A stretch of 64,000 nucleotides of DNA from an uncultured Algibacter sp. (lineage in GTDB: Bacteria; Bacteroidota; Bacteroidia; Flavobacteriales; Flavobacteriaceae). Made by a program: the position numbers and the translations under genes. The stretch spans positions 1 through 64,000 of the forward strand of contig CANMZT010000012.1 of the NCBI GenBank assembly GCA_947502405.1, given 5' to 3'. This document shows positions 8,677-18,273 of the stretch, piece by piece. Position 1 is the first letter of the stretch; the number at the start of each line of letters is the position of its first letter. The notes under the pieces are model-generated. The model was not told the DNA's origin. It did no database searches and worked only from the letters and a program-made list of their open reading frames with translations.

Positions 8677-11310
8677 CTAATTCAAGCTAGCTAAACTAGC
8701 TTTTAACGTATCAATTTTAGCCAAAGCATCTGCTTCTTTTTTCTTCTCGCTAGCCACAACTTGTTCTGGTGCATTATTAACAAAACGGTCATTAGATAGT
8801 TTTTTCTGAACCGATTTTAAAAAACCTTCTGTATAGTTTAACTCTTCTGTAAGTTTTTTTATTTCAGCTTCAACATCTACCGCTCCAACCATAGGAACAT
8901 AATACTCATTCGATTTCACTCTAAACGTTAAAGCCCCTTCAATAGCTTCGGATATGTTTTCAATACTCTCTAAGTTTCCTAACTTAGAAATAACACCGTC
9001 AAAGGTTGAACTTACTTTTTCATTATTTATCATTGAAAACCCAATAGAATCTTTAAATGCTATATTCTTTTGCTTTCTAATGTTTCTTATTCCAGAAATA
9101 ACCTCTGATGCAAAATTAAATTCAGTAATTAAAGCTTCATCTATAGCTTTACTTTCTGGCCATTTAGCAATAATTAATGCGTCATCAGATTTTCTTTTAG
9201 ACATGTATTGCCATATTTCTTCAGTTAAAAATGGCATAAACGGATGTAAGACTTTAAGATTATTTTCGAAAGATTGAATAACAGCTTTGTAAGTCTTTAT
9301 ATCAATAGGCTTTTGGTAAGCTGGTTTTATTATTTCTAATAGCCATGATGAAAAATCATCCATGATTAATTTATAGATTGCCATAAGAGCATCACTTAAT
9401 CGATATTTACTAAAGTGATCTTCTATCTCAACTAAAGTTTTTTGGAATTTAGCTTCATACCATTCCAAACCTACTTTTGCAGTTTCTGGTTGTGAAATTG
9501 TTTCATCTATTTCCCAACCTTGTATTAACCTAAAGGCATTCCAAATTTTATTAGCAAACCCCTTTCCTTGTTGGCAAAGCGCTTCATCAAATAACAAGTC
9601 GTTACCTGCCGCTGAGCTTAATAATAATCCAACACGAACACCATCTGCTCCATATTTTTCTATTAATTTTAGCGCATCAGGTGAGTTTCCTAACGACTTA
9701 CTCATCTTTCTACGCTGTTTATCACGCACTAAACCTGTTAAGTAAACATTTTCAAAAGGTTTTTCATCTTTATATTCATATCCAGCAATAATCATACGTG
9801 CCACCCAAAAGAATAAAATATCTGGCCCTGTTACTAAATCATTGGTTGGATAATAATACTTAATTTCCTCATTTTCAGGATTACGTATACCATCAAAAAC
9901 GCTTATGGGCCACAACCAAGATGAGAACCAAGTATCAAGAGCATCTTTATCCTGTTTTAAATCAGTGGTAGTAAGTTCTTTATTGTTTGTTTTCTGCTTA
10001 GCTTTTTCTAAAGCCTCATCTATAGTTTCAGCTACTACAAAATCTTCTTTTCCATTACCGTAATAGTATGCTGGTATTTGCTGTCCCCACATGAGTTGGC
10101 GAGATATATTCCAATCGCGAATATTTTCCATCCAATGGCGATACGTATTTTCAAACTTTTTTGGGAATAACTTAATGTCCTCATCTTGCAAAACTGCTTT
10201 AATGGCAGGCTTCACCAAATCTTCCATTTTAAGAAACCATTGATCACTTAACCGTGGCTCTATAACTGCTTTAGTCCTCTCTGAAGTCCCTACTTTATTA
10301 ACATGTGTTTCAGTTTTTACCAAAACACCGTTTTCTTCTAATTCTTTTACAATTTCTTTTCTTACTACAAATCGATCTTTCCCTTCATAATGTAATCCGA
10401 AACTATTTAAAGATGCATCTTCATTGAAAATATCAATAACTTCCAAATTATGCTTATCACCTAGATTTTTATCGTTTTCATCATGGGCTGGTGTTACTTT
10501 TAGGCAACCTGTACCAAACTCAACATCAACATAATCATCTTCAATAATCGGTACAACTCGATTACAAATAGGCACAATAGCTTTCTTTCCTTTAAGATGT
10601 ATAAAACGTTCGTCTGTTGGATTAATACAAATAGCTGTATCTCCAAAAATGGTCTCAGGACGTGTTGTAGCTATAGTTAGTTTATCATCACTTCCTTCAA
10701 TTTTATATTCTAAATAGTATAAGTTGCCTTGACGCTCTTCATGAATCACCTCTTCATCTGACAAGGTTGTTTTTGCCTCTGGGTCCCAGTTTACCATTCT
10801 GTAACCGCGATAAATAAGGCCTTTTTCATATAAATCAACAAAAACCTTTATCACTGCTTCACTCATGTCATCATCCATAGTGAATTTTGTTCTATCCCAA
10901 TCACAAGAACATCCCAATTTCTTTAGCTGTTCTAGAATAACGCCGCCGTATTCTTCAGTCCAATCCCAAGCATGTTTCAAAAATTCATCACGAGACAAAT
11001 TATTTTTATCAATACCTTGATCTTTTAGTTTTGCGACTACTTTTGCCTCAGTTGCAATTGATGCATGGTCTGTACCGGGCACCCAGCAAGCATTTTTACC
11101 CAATAAGCGTGCACGACGAATTAAAACATCCTGAATAGTGTTATTAAGCATGTGCCCCATGTGTAATACTCCTGTAACATTTGGAGGGGGAATAACAATA
11201 GTGTAAGGCTCTCTTTCATCTGGCTCTGAATGAAAATAATTGTTTTTCATCCAGTAATCGTACCACTTACTTTCTACCTGACTTGCATCATATTTTGATG
11301 GAATTTGCAT
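8677..11310 (-). CDS. valS: Valyl-tRNA synthetase
   Basis: It charges tRNA-Val and edits mischarged threonine. The 877-residue protein has the class I signatures HMGH (in [13 protein letters not shown]) and KMSKS (in RRKMSKSLG), the CP1 editing domain with [12 protein letters not shown], an anticodon-binding domain and the C-terminal coiled-coil arm. A longer frame could begin at TTG 11343, but that codon lies within a TACTTTTG promoter box. I therefore choose the ATG at 11310, which gives [13 protein letters not shown], the normal family N terminus. It converges on the ACBP gene with a 9-base gap. Confidence 0.97.
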   Translation of the reverse strand: MQIPSKYDASQVESKWYDYWMKNNYFHSEPDEREPYTIVIPPPNVTGVLHMGHMLNNTIQDVLIRRARLLGKNACWVPGTDHASIATEAKVVAKLKDQGIDKNNLSRDEFLKHAWDWTEEYGGVILEQLKKLGCSCDWDRTKFTMDDDMSEAVIKVFVDLYEKGLIYRGYRMVNWDPEAKTTLSDEEVIHEERQGNLYYLEYKIEGSDDKLTIATTRPETIFGDTAICINPTDERFIHLKGKKAIVPICNRVVPIIEDDYVDVEFGTGCLKVTPAHDENDKNLGDKHNLEVIDIFNEDASLNSFGLHYEGKDRFVVRKEIVKELEENGVLVKTETHVNKVGTSERTKAVIEPRLSDQWFLKMEDLVKPAIKAVLQDEDIKLFPKKFENTYRHWMENIRDWNISRQLMWGQQIPAYYYGNGKEDFVVAETIDEALEKAKQKTNNKELTTTDLKQDKDALDTWFSSWLWPISVFDGIRNPENEEIKYYYPTNDLVTGPDILFFWVARMIIAGYEYKDEKPFENVYLTGLVRDKQRRKMSKSLGNSPDALKLIEKYGADGVRVGLLLSSAAGNDLLFDEALCQQGKGFANKIWNAFRLIQGWEIDETISQPETAKVGLEWYEAKFQKTLVEIEDHFSKYRLSDALMAIYKLIMDDFSSWLLEIIKPAYQKPIDIKTYKAVIQSFENNLKVLHPFMPFLTEEIWQYMSKRKSDDALIIAKWPESKAIDEALITEFNFASEVISGIRNIRKQKNIAFKDSIGFSMINNEKVSSTFDGVISKLGNLESIENISEAIEGALTFRVKSNEYYVPMVGAVDVEAEIKKLTEELNYTEGFLKSVQKKLSNDRFVNNAPEQVVASEKKKEADALAKIDTLKASLASLN

Positions 11311-11340
11311 GCTTTGGAATAGTTTTTGAATAATGATGTG

Positions 11341-11348
11341 CAAAAGTA
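11341..11348 (-). promoter_or_regulatory. -7 promoter box (TACTTTTG) of valS
   Basis: Minus-strand TACTTTTG fits TAnnTTTG and ends 30 bases before the ATG at 11310. It overlaps the alternative TTG start at 11343, which argues against that start. Confidence 0.55.
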
Positions 11349-11494
11349 CTTATATTTCTTTTTCTATAAAAACTATAAAAGGTTTATAAAACTTAAGAAA
11401 ATGAGAGTTTTTTATAGTTTTTGAAGAAAACCAAAGGAAACAGTACGTACTTTCATCTGAGTTAAATATGTTAATATCTCTGCATTACGTCTAT

Positions 11495-11502
11495 TATTTT
11501 TG
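11495..11502 (+). promoter_or_regulatory. Possible -7 box (TATTTTTG) upstream of the DUF1573 gene
   Basis: TATTTTTG fits the -7 consensus but would leave a 5' leader of about 110 bases before the ATG at 11617. No -33 TTG is seen at normal spacing. The 306-bp gap between valS and 11617 otherwise shows no gene and no repeat. Confidence 0.3.
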
Positions 11503-11616
11503 CAGGTTGTAGAAAAAGTGACTATGTTTGACTTGGTTAAAACACTAAAAACAACTATAAACTCCTGAATTGTAAGGAGTTTAAAAAACGAAGAAGAATA
11601 ACAAAAAAATAGAATC

Positions 11617-12033
11617 ATGAAACAATTAATTACTATTTTATTTATTGGTTTAGTTAGTTTTTCAATAAACGCACAAGCTAAAATTGAATTTAAGTCTGAA
11701 GTTATTGACTACGGAACAATAGAAAAAGGAGCTGATGGGGTTCGCGTATTTGAATTTACTAATACTGGAGATGAACCTTTAATAATATCCAAAGTATCTT
11801 CAAGCTGCGGATGCACTATTCCAAAGAAACCTAAAGATCCTATTATGCCAGGTGAAACGGGTGAGATTGAGGTAAAATACGATACTAAAAGAGTAAACCC
11901 AATTAGAAAAACAATTACAGTTATGTCTAATGCGGAAACACCTACGGTTGCTTTAAAGATTAAAGGCTTAGTTATCGACCCAAGTAAAGTTAGTGTATTG
12001 GATAAAAAAGAAAAAAGTGTAATGCAACAGTAA
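11617..12033 (+). CDS. Secreted DUF1573 protein
   Basis: The 138-residue protein starts with a signal peptide (MKQLITILFIGLVSFSINAQA) followed by a single immunoglobulin-like DUF1573 domain. The family hallmark is visible: DYGTIEKG near residue 31, FTNTGDEPL near 48, and SSCGCTIPKKP near 63-73 with its paired cysteines. Such proteins are common periplasmic or outer-membrane-associated proteins of Bacteroidetes with no established activity. It ends at a strong terminator shared with the convergent protease gene. Confidence 0.9.
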   Translation: MKQLITILFIGLVSFSINAQAKIEFKSEVIDYGTIEKGADGVRVFEFTNTGDEPLIISKVSSSCGCTIPKKPKDPIMPGETGEIEVKYDTKRVNPIRKTITVMSNAETPTVALKIKGLVIDPSKVSVLDKKEKSVMQQ

Positions 12034-12056
12034 GTTAATTACTAACAAATAATTTA

Positions 12057-12088
12057 AAGGCTCAAACAAATGTTTGAGCCTTTTTTTT
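12057..12088 (+). terminator. Terminator after the DUF1573 gene
   Basis: An 11-bp stem (12057-12067 with 12072-12082) with an AAAT loop is followed by a run of eight T's at 12081-12088. It separates two convergent genes. Confidence 0.9.
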
Positions 12089-13412
12089 AGAAGAGTTTCT
12101 GCAACTGAAAATAATAGCTTTGTACTATACCATCTCTATCAACTTTCATTTTTATTTTCTTTCCATGATAATCATAAAACACTTGCATAACCTCTTGTAA
12201 CGAAAGTTGATAAGTTTCTTTTCCATTAATTGTTAAAATAACATCTCCAACTTTTAATCCTGCTTGTTCAGCAGGTGAACCTTCTCTTAACTCAACAATA
12301 GCGTAAGCAGGTTTTAACGATAGTTTATATTGAGGATCTAAAATTATAGTATTATACTTATTTTGTGTATCGTTTCTTGGTGTTTTTAAACTTCTTTTAA
12401 CTTGTTTAACAATACGAACACCGTTATGCGCAAGTTCGATACCACTTTTGTTATAACTAAATTTTTCTTTGAAATTCTTGTTCTTGGTTAATATCATTGT
12501 AGCACGTTGGTAATCAAAAATTATATTAAATCGTTTTAAGATGTTACCAGAAATACTCCCATTTCTATCTCTAATTTTTGTTGCAAAAAGTACATTCTCT
12601 TTATTAGGAAATGCCACATTGGCATCTTCAATCACAAAACTTTTTAATGCTAATGCTTGTACCCTAGACCTTTTCCCGTATACGCTTCCATTAAGTCCAT
12701 GTCCTAGAAAATCGTTAAAGAACTTATCACTTGGCTTAATATCTAAGGTATCGTTCTCAAATAGCCACAAGGCATCACTACCACCGGAATCAATCAATAG
12801 TTTTACAGGTATTGTTCTATTTGCAATTTCTACCCTAGCATTCAAATAGGGCTTACCATTATAGAATTCTAAGTTAACTTTTTCACATTTCTTACATGGT
12901 TTGTGTTTAAAAACATCATGATTAGTTAGCTTTATGTATCCTGCCGAATAATTAACTTCAACAATCAAATCCTTAAATAAATCTAAACCTATAATACCAT
13001 GAATAGGAACCCCTAACCTTGGCGTGAAATTTAAATTATTGTTGAATACAGCATATAAATCCTGGTTAAGCTTTACAGCATCTCCTACTCTAAAAATATT
13101 ATTTGTGGATTTTAATGCTTCCACAGACTCACCTCCTCCTAAACCTCTTAAAAATATGGTTTCGGTATCTTTTATTTGTAGTGTATCAGAAACATTTAAA
13201 AAATTAAAAATGATTGGCTTACTCACACCTGTATCTAACAAAAATGATAAGGTTACTCCATTAATATCAACAGGAATTATAATTAAATTATTGATTAACT
13301 TAAATCTTATTTTATCCGATTGCTTCTTATTTTGAACAACAAACTTATCCTGAGAAAACCCCAAATAACTAAAAAAGAAAAAAAGGAATAAGAAAGAAAA
13401 CCATTTATTCAT
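12087..13412 (-). CDS. Secreted retropepsin-like aspartyl protease with C-terminal PDZ domain
   Basis: The 441-residue protein has a signal peptide (residues 1-20, ending GFSQ). It has two aspartyl-protease-like half domains, with LLDTGVS at about 59-65 and LLIDSGGSD near 205-213. A PDZ domain follows near 370-430 (SPAEQAGLKVGDVILTINGKE). Having two D(T/S)G motifs in one chain suggests an intramolecular pseudo-dimer as in pepsin. This is a common Bacteroidetes family (aspartyl protease with PDZ), presumably periplasmic or surface-exposed. Its substrate is unknown. Confidence 0.88.
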   Translation of the reverse strand: MNKWFSFLFLFFFFSYLGFSQDKFVVQNKKQSDKIRFKLINNLIIIPVDINGVTLSFLLDTGVSKPIIFNFLNVSDTLQIKDTETIFLRGLGGGESVEALKSTNNIFRVGDAVKLNQDLYAVFNNNLNFTPRLGVPIHGIIGLDLFKDLIVEVNYSAGYIKLTNHDVFKHKPCKKCEKVNLEFYNGKPYLNARVEIANRTIPVKLLIDSGGSDALWLFENDTLDIKPSDKFFNDFLGHGLNGSVYGKRSRVQALALKSFVIEDANVAFPNKENVLFATKIRDRNGSISGNILKRFNIIFDYQRATMILTKNKNFKEKFSYNKSGIELAHNGVRIVKQVKRSLKTPRNDTQNKYNTIILDPQYKLSLKPAYAIVELREGSPAEQAGLKVGDVILTINGKETYQLSLQEVMQVFYDYHGKKIKMKVDRDGIVQSYYFQLQKLF

Positions 13413-13535
13413 TTTAAAAAAAAGATTTATTGCTTAATCAATTTACAAATCTTTCCTCAGCTTTAATTATTTAGCTGGTTATTTTAAAAAAACTTTAAGA
13501 TAATTTTCTCAACTTTGTAACTTAAACTTTATAAA

Positions 13536-14726
13536 ATGCCAGCTATATCAAAAAAAGGGCATGATATGCCATCTTCCCCTATTAGGAAACTTGTTCCTTA
13601 TGCGGAACAAGCTACTAAAAATGGAAAAAGCATTTATTATCTAAATATTGGACAACCTGATATAAAAACCCCTGAAATAGCTCTAAACGCAGTTAAAGAA
13701 AATGATATAGAAATTTTATCTTACTCAAGATCTGAAGGCTCTGAAACGTACAGAAAAAAGCTAACCAAATATTATTCAAATAATAATATAAGAGTTGATT
13801 ATGATGATATAATTGTTACTACTGGAGGAAGTGAGGCTCTTCTTTTCACCTTTGGAAGTGTGATGGATGATGGTGATGAAATAATTATCCCTGAACCATT
13901 TTATGCAAATTACAATGGATTTTCTCAAGCATCAGGAATTAAAGTAGTTCCTGTAATATCTAAAATTGAAGATAATTTTAAATTGCCACCAATTGATGAA
14001 TTTGAAAAACTAATTACATCTAAAACCAAAGCTATATTAATTTGTAACCCAGGTAATCCTACTGGCTATCTATATTCTAAGGAAGAAATCCAAAAACTTG
14101 CTGCTATTGCTATAAAGCATGACTTGTTTTTAATTGCTGACGAAGTTTACAGAGAATTCACTTATGATGGAAACACACATTATTCTGTAATGCAAGAGAA
14201 CGGATTGGAAGATCATGCTATAATGATTGATTCCGTTTCTAAGCGTTATAGCATGTGTGGCGCTAGAATTGGTTGTTTGGTATCCAAAAATAAAAATGTT
14301 ATCCAAACTGCTTTAAAATTTGCTCAAGCTAGGTTAAGCCCTCCTACGTATGCTTTAATAGCTAGCGAAGCTGCTTTAAGTACACCTCAAAGTTATTTTA
14401 ATGATGTTATTGAAGAATATGTAGCTAGAAGAAATACACTTATATCAGAATTAAAAAAAATTGAAGGCATTAAAGTTGTTAAACCAAAAGGCGCATTTTA
14501 CTGTATAGCAGAATTACCAATTAAAAATTCTGATAAATTTGCACAATGGCTTTTAGAAGAGTTCTCCATTGATAATGAAACTATTATGGTGGCTCCAGCA
14601 GGTGGATTTTACTCCACACCAGGTATTGGTTTAAACCAAATACGAATAGCTTACGTACTTAAAAAAGAGAGCTTAATTAGGGCTGTTTATATTTTGAAAG
14701 AAGCTTTAAAAGTTTATAAAGACTAA
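13536..14726 (+). CDS. PLP-dependent aminotransferase, class I/II
   Basis: The 396-residue fold-type I enzyme resembles aspartate aminotransferases. Visible motifs are NIGQPDIKTP near 38, the nucleotide-phosphate loop TTGGSEALL, CNPGNPTGY near 169-177, and DSVSKRYSMCGARIG, where the SK lysine forms the Schiff base with pyridoxal phosphate. The C-terminal RIAYV arginine should bind the substrate carboxylate. The amino donor cannot be decided from sequence. Its stop TAA is directly followed by the GTG start of murB, so the two genes form one unit. Confidence 0.9.
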   Translation: MPAISKKGHDMPSSPIRKLVPYAEQATKNGKSIYYLNIGQPDIKTPEIALNAVKENDIEILSYSRSEGSETYRKKLTKYYSNNNIRVDYDDIIVTTGGSEALLFTFGSVMDDGDEIIIPEPFYANYNGFSQASGIKVVPVISKIEDNFKLPPIDEFEKLITSKTKAILICNPGNPTGYLYSKEEIQKLAAIAIKHDLFLIADEVYREFTYDGNTHYSVMQENGLEDHAIMIDSVSKRYSMCGARIGCLVSKNKNVIQTALKFAQARLSPPTYALIASEAALSTPQSYFNDVIEEYVARRNTLISELKKIEGIKVVKPKGAFYCIAELPIKNSDKFAQWLLEEFSIDNETIMVAPAGGFYSTPGIGLNQIRIAYVLKKESLIRAVYILKEALKVYKD

Positions 14727-15740
14727 GTGATTATTCAAGAAAACATATCTTTAAAACCTTACAATACTTTTGGCATTGATGTAAAAGCTAAACATTTTGT
14801 TTCAGTACATAACATTGATGATTTAAAACAGGTTTTATCGCTAAGTAAATATTCAAACAAACTTATTTTAGGCGGTGGCAGTAATATGTTACTTACTAAA
14901 AATTTTGATGGGTTAGTTATACACATCAATTTTAAAGGGATTTCTATAATTTCTGAAAATGATAACACTGTAATAATTAAGGCTAATGCAGGTGAAAACT
15001 GGCACAACTTTGTACTTTGGTGTATTGAAAATGGCTATGGCGGAGTTGAGAATTTGTCTTTAATTCCCGGTAATGTTGGTACTGCTCCAATTCAAAATAT
15101 TGGTGCTTATGGCGTAGAACTAAAAGATGTTTTTGAGTCTTGCGAAGCTATATCTTTAGAAACAAAATCACTACAATCATTTTCTAAATCTGATTGCAAT
15201 TTTGGATATAGAAATTCTGTTTTTAAACAAGAAGCTAAAGGTAAGTTTATAATAACTAGTGTTTGTTTTAAACTTTCAAAACAAAACCATAATTTGAATA
15301 TTAATTATGGTGCTATTTCATCTGAATTAGATCAGATGAAAGTGAGTCATCCAACAATCCAAGATGTTTCAAAAGCTGTTATCAGTATACGGGAAAGCAA
15401 ACTACCAAACCCCAAAAAAATTGGCAATAGCGGTAGCTTTTTTAAAAATCCTGTTATTTCAAAAACACTTTTTAACAATCTTTTAAAAAATTTTGAAGAT
15501 ATCCCTTGCTATCCTGTGTCAAAACAAGAAGTAAAAGTTCCTGCCGGTTGGCTTATAGAAAAAGCTGGTTTCAAGGGCAAACGCTTTGGAAATTATGGTG
15601 TGCATAAAAACCAAGCTTTAGTACTTGTAAATTACGGTGATGCTAATGGAACTGATATTCTTAACCTTTCAAAATTAATCCAAAAAACAGTTCATCGTCT
15701 TTTCGGAATTTCTATTGAAGCTGAAGTAAACATATTATAA
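14727..15740 (+). CDS. murB: UDP-N-acetylenolpyruvoylglucosamine reductase
   Basis: This FAD enzyme uses NADPH to reduce enolpyruvyl-UDP-GlcNAc to UDP-MurNAc in peptidoglycan synthesis. The 337-residue protein has the family start SLKPYNTFGI, the FAD-binding LGGGSNML, and NLSLIPGNVGTAPIQNIGAYG. It also has YRNSVFK of the type I (E. coli-like) loop, and GNSGSFFKNP with the catalytic serine. The start codon is GTG directly after the preceding stop. No ATG in frame lies nearby that would preserve the N terminus. Confidence 0.96.
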   Translation: MIIQENISLKPYNTFGIDVKAKHFVSVHNIDDLKQVLSLSKYSNKLILGGGSNMLLTKNFDGLVIHINFKGISIISENDNTVIIKANAGENWHNFVLWCIENGYGGVENLSLIPGNVGTAPIQNIGAYGVELKDVFESCEAISLETKSLQSFSKSDCNFGYRNSVFKQEAKGKFIITSVCFKLSKQNHNLNINYGAISSELDQMKVSHPTIQDVSKAVISIRESKLPNPKKIGNSGSFFKNPVISKTLFNNLLKNFEDIPCYPVSKQEVKVPAGWLIEKAGFKGKRFGNYGVHKNQALVLVNYGDANGTDILNLSKLIQKTVHRLFGISIEAEVNIL

Positions 15741-15755
15741 TCTAAAAGAAATTTC

Positions 15756-15763
15756 TAACTTTG
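15756..15763 (+). promoter_or_regulatory. -7 promoter box (TAACTTTG) before the ECF sigma/anti-sigma pair
   Basis: TAACTTTG lies 44 bases ahead of the TTG start at 15808 and fits the -7 consensus. No -33 box is evident at the usual distance. Confidence 0.45.
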
Positions 15764-15807
15764 ATAAAAAAGAATTATCAACTAAACACAGAAAAAACTA
15801 ACCTAAC

Positions 15808-16341
15808 TTGATATCACCAATAGAAAAGCAAATAGTTACTTTATTGCAAAATAGCGACAAAAAAGCTATTAGCTTACTTTATGAAAACTATGCAGATGCG
15901 TTATTTGGAGTTATTAAAAAAGTGATTTCTGATGATGATACTGCACAAGATGTTCTACAAGAAACTTTTGTGAAAATTTGGCGCTATGCTAAAAAGTACG
16001 ATGCTAGTAAAGCAAAATTATTCACTTGGTTGTATAGAATTGCCTATAATACCGCTATTGATAAAGTACGGTCTCAAAAAAATAAAAGTAACAACGAAGT
16101 CCAAATGGAGACTTCAGCCGTATATAAAGTAACATCCAACGAATTAAATCAGGATGTTTTAGATATAAAAAAACATCTAAGTAGCTTAGATGAGAAATAT
16201 CAAATAGTGATTAATGCACTCTTTTTTGAGGGCATGACGCAGCAAGAAGCTAGCGATGAATTAGATATTCCGTTAGGAACAATAAAATCAAGATTAAAAA
16301 TTGGATTACGTGAATTGAAAAAGATTTACGACCCTCAATAA
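15808..16341 (+). CDS. ECF-type RNA polymerase sigma factor
   Basis: The 177-residue protein has sigma region 2 (DALFGVIKKVISDDDTAQDVLQETFVKIW near 31-59) and region 4 with a helix-turn-helix (TQQEASDELDIPLGTIKSRL near 147-166). Region 3 is missing, as in all ECF sigmas. It starts at TTG. The anti-sigma gene begins 8 bases after its stop, so the activity of this sigma is probably held by that membrane protein until a signal releases it. The regulon is unknown. Confidence 0.93.
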   Translation: MISPIEKQIVTLLQNSDKKAISLLYENYADALFGVIKKVISDDDTAQDVLQETFVKIWRYAKKYDASKAKLFTWLYRIAYNTAIDKVRSQKNKSNNEVQMETSAVYKVTSNELNQDVLDIKKHLSSLDEKYQIVINALFFEGMTQQEASDELDIPLGTIKSRLKIGLRELKKIYDPQ

Positions 16342-16349
16342 ACACAGTC

Positions 16350-17138
16350 ATGAATGAGAAAATAACTACTTTTTTAAATTCTGGCCTATTAGAAAAATAT
16401 CTTTTAGGTGACACCACTACTGCTGAAAATGAAATGGTGGAGTCTCACATTGCAAGATACCCAGAAATCGAAAACGCCTACAATACGATGCAGCACAACC
16501 TAGAAGTGGTTGCAAAAACTAATGCTTTTGAAGCACCAAAACATATTTTAAATAATATTTTGGATGAGCTTGATGATGCACCTGTTGTAAAATTAAACAC
16601 CTCTATAAAGTACAAGAAGTGGTATAAATTTAGTGTTGCCGCTAGTATTGCAGCATTAATTTTTGCAGGTACATCTTACTTTTATTATAATCACAACCAA
16701 AAACTTGCAAACGAAAATCAAGTTGTAGTTGATGAATTATTTGATTTACGTAGTGATATCGAGCAGAATAACAAAATGCTTGATAAGGTTATGAGACAGC
16801 TTTTAAAGTTAAATAACCCTGAAACTGAGAAGTATATCATTAAAGGAAACGAGCGTGCAAAAGACTTAAAAACAGTTGCATATATTAACCCTAAAGAGAA
16901 AACATCTATGATTGATGTGGTTTCTCTTCCAGAATTACCAGAAGAACAGTGCTATCAAATTTGGGCAGAATTACAAGGTAAAATGGTTAATTTAGGTATT
17001 TTAGATAAAGCTGATAGAAAGCTTAGAAACATTCCTTACATGGAAGATGCACTTGCATTAAGTATAACTATAGAACCTAAAGGAGGTAATACTATTGCAT
17101 CTACACAAAACGCTGTAGCACAGATTAGTTTACAATAA
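16350..17138 (+). CDS. RskA-like anti-sigma factor
   Basis: The 262-residue protein has an N-terminal helical domain (LEKYLLGDTTTAENEMVESHIARYPEI) that fits an anti-sigma binding region but without a zinc motif. It has one membrane helix (about 92-110), a coiled segment, and an extracytoplasmic RskA C-terminal domain recognised by LPELPEEQCYQIWAEL and NLGILDKADRK. It presumably holds the adjacent ECF sigma factor at the membrane and releases it after regulated proteolysis. A strong terminator ends the unit. Confidence 0.9.
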   Translation: MNEKITTFLNSGLLEKYLLGDTTTAENEMVESHIARYPEIENAYNTMQHNLEVVAKTNAFEAPKHILNNILDELDDAPVVKLNTSIKYKKWYKFSVAASIAALIFAGTSYFYYNHNQKLANENQVVVDELFDLRSDIEQNNKMLDKVMRQLLKLNNPETEKYIIKGNERAKDLKTVAYINPKEKTSMIDVVSLPELPEEQCYQIWAELQGKMVNLGILDKADRKLRNIPYMEDALALSITIEPKGGNTIASTQNAVAQISLQ

Positions 17139-17161
17139 TTAATTATTTATAAAAAAAATTT

Positions 17162-17198
17162 AAAGCCTCATTTCACTAGTAAAATGAGGCTTTTTTTT
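17162..17198 (+). terminator. Terminator after the sigma/anti-sigma operon
   Basis: A 12-bp stem (17162-17173 with 17182-17193) has an 8-base loop and runs into eight T's. It also lies at the end of the convergent aquaporin gene. Confidence 0.9.
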
Positions 17199-17238
17199 AT
17201 AGTTTACTTTTCAATCTTTCTACTATATTACACCACTA

Positions 17239-17922
17239 TTATTTATCAAAAAGGGTTTTATGAATAAATCCAGCTACTATGGCACCAGCTATTGGAGCAA
17301 TCCAAAACAACCAAAGTTGAGCGGTAAACTCACCTCCTGCAAATAAAGCTTGACTTGTTGATCGCGCTGGATTAACAGAAGTATTTGTTATAGGAATACT
17401 AATTAAATGTATTAAAGTTAATCCCAATCCAATTGCAATTGGCGCAAACCCTTTAGGGGCTCTAGAATTTGTGCTACCAAGAATAATTAATAAGAAAAAC
17501 ATAGTTAGCAAAAACTCTGCTATTAAAGCTGCGGTCATGGAATAGCCATCTGGTGATAAATCACCATAACCATTAGCGGCAAAACCACCAATTGTAACAA
17601 AATCAGCTTTATTTGTTAAGATTAAATACAGCGCTGCAGCTGCAGCAAAAGCACCCAATAATTGAGAAATAATGTATCCTACTAAATCTTTAGCTTCAAA
17701 TTTACCACCTGCCCATAAGCCTAAAGACACTGCTGGATTAAAATGTCCTCCAGAAATATGGCCTACAGCATAGGCCATGGTTAAAACTGTTAAACCAAAA
17801 GCCAATGAAACACCTACAAAGCCAATACCTAAATCTGGGTAACCCGCTGCAAAAACAGCACTACCACAGCCTCCAAAGACAAGCCAAAAGGTTCCAAAAA
17901 ATTCTGCAAATAATTTTTTCAT
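17239..17922 (-). CDS. aqpZ: Aquaporin (MIP family)
   Basis: This 227-residue inner-membrane channel has six predicted helices and the two NPA half-helices that define the family, [11 protein letters not shown] near residue 62 and [13 protein letters not shown] near 182. The arginine after the second NPA and the histidine in the [11 protein letters not shown] segment match the narrow, water-selective filter of AqpZ rather than a glycerol facilitator. This points to water transport. Confidence 0.93.
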   Translation of the reverse strand: MKKLFAEFFGTFWLVFGGCGSAVFAAGYPDLGIGFVGVSLAFGLTVLTMAYAVGHISGGHFNPAVSLGLWAGGKFEAKDLVGYIISQLLGAFAAAAALYLILTNKADFVTIGGFAANGYGDLSPDGYSMTAALIAEFLLTMFFLLIILGSTNSRAPKGFAPIAIGLGLTLIHLISIPITNTSVNPARSTSQALFAGGEFTAQLWLFWIAPIAGAIVAGFIHKTLFDK

Positions 17923-18033
17923 AATAAATAGTTTTAATCGGTTAGTATTTTAATGTATAAATATTAGACCCTAAACGGAAAATTAGTCACAAGTTTAGAT
18001 GGTTTTGCTTTTAATAATTATGAACTAAAACCC

Positions 18034-18041
18034 TATCTTTG
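18034..18041 (+). promoter_or_regulatory. -7 promoter box (TATCTTTG) for the 18064-21138 gene set
   Basis: TATCTTTG fits TAnnTTTG 22 bases ahead of the ATG at 18064. A TTTG at 18004-18007 lies 26 bases upstream, slightly further than usual for a -33 box. Confidence 0.5.
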
Positions 18042-18063
18042 TAGAAATAATTATTTACTCTCC

Positions 18064-18267
18064 ATGAAACTTCTATTAATAACCATAGTGCTTTTAGGAA
18101 TAGGTATAGCAGGAATTGCTATTAAAATTTGGGCGAAAAAAGACGGTAAATTTGCTGGAACTTGTGCTAGCCAAAATCCTATGCTTAATAAAGAAGGGGA
18201 AGCTTGTGGCTTTTGTGGAAAAACTCCAGATCAATTTAGTGATTGTAACGAACCTCAACACTCATAG
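18064..18267 (+). CDS. Small membrane-anchored cysteine-rich protein
   Basis: This 67-residue protein has one N-terminal membrane helix (about 3-24). A short soluble tail follows with cysteines in GTCASQNP, ACGFCGK and DCNE. The CxxC pair and the two flanking cysteines could bind a metal or form disulfides. I do not recognise a characterised family, although short proteins of this form do occur in flavobacteria. It lies 6 bases before a glycosyltransferase gene, so it is probably cotranscribed. A +1-frame overlapping ORF is a shadow. Confidence 0.7.
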   Translation: MKLLLITIVLLGIGIAGIAIKIWAKKDGKFAGTCASQNPMLNKEGEACGFCGKTPDQFSDCNEPQHS

Positions 18268-18273
18268 ATTTGC

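Noticed and set aside
11412-11618. 68-residue minus-strand ORF between valS and the DUF1573 gene
   Set aside because: It has no family features and covers the putative leader and promoter of the DUF1573 gene.
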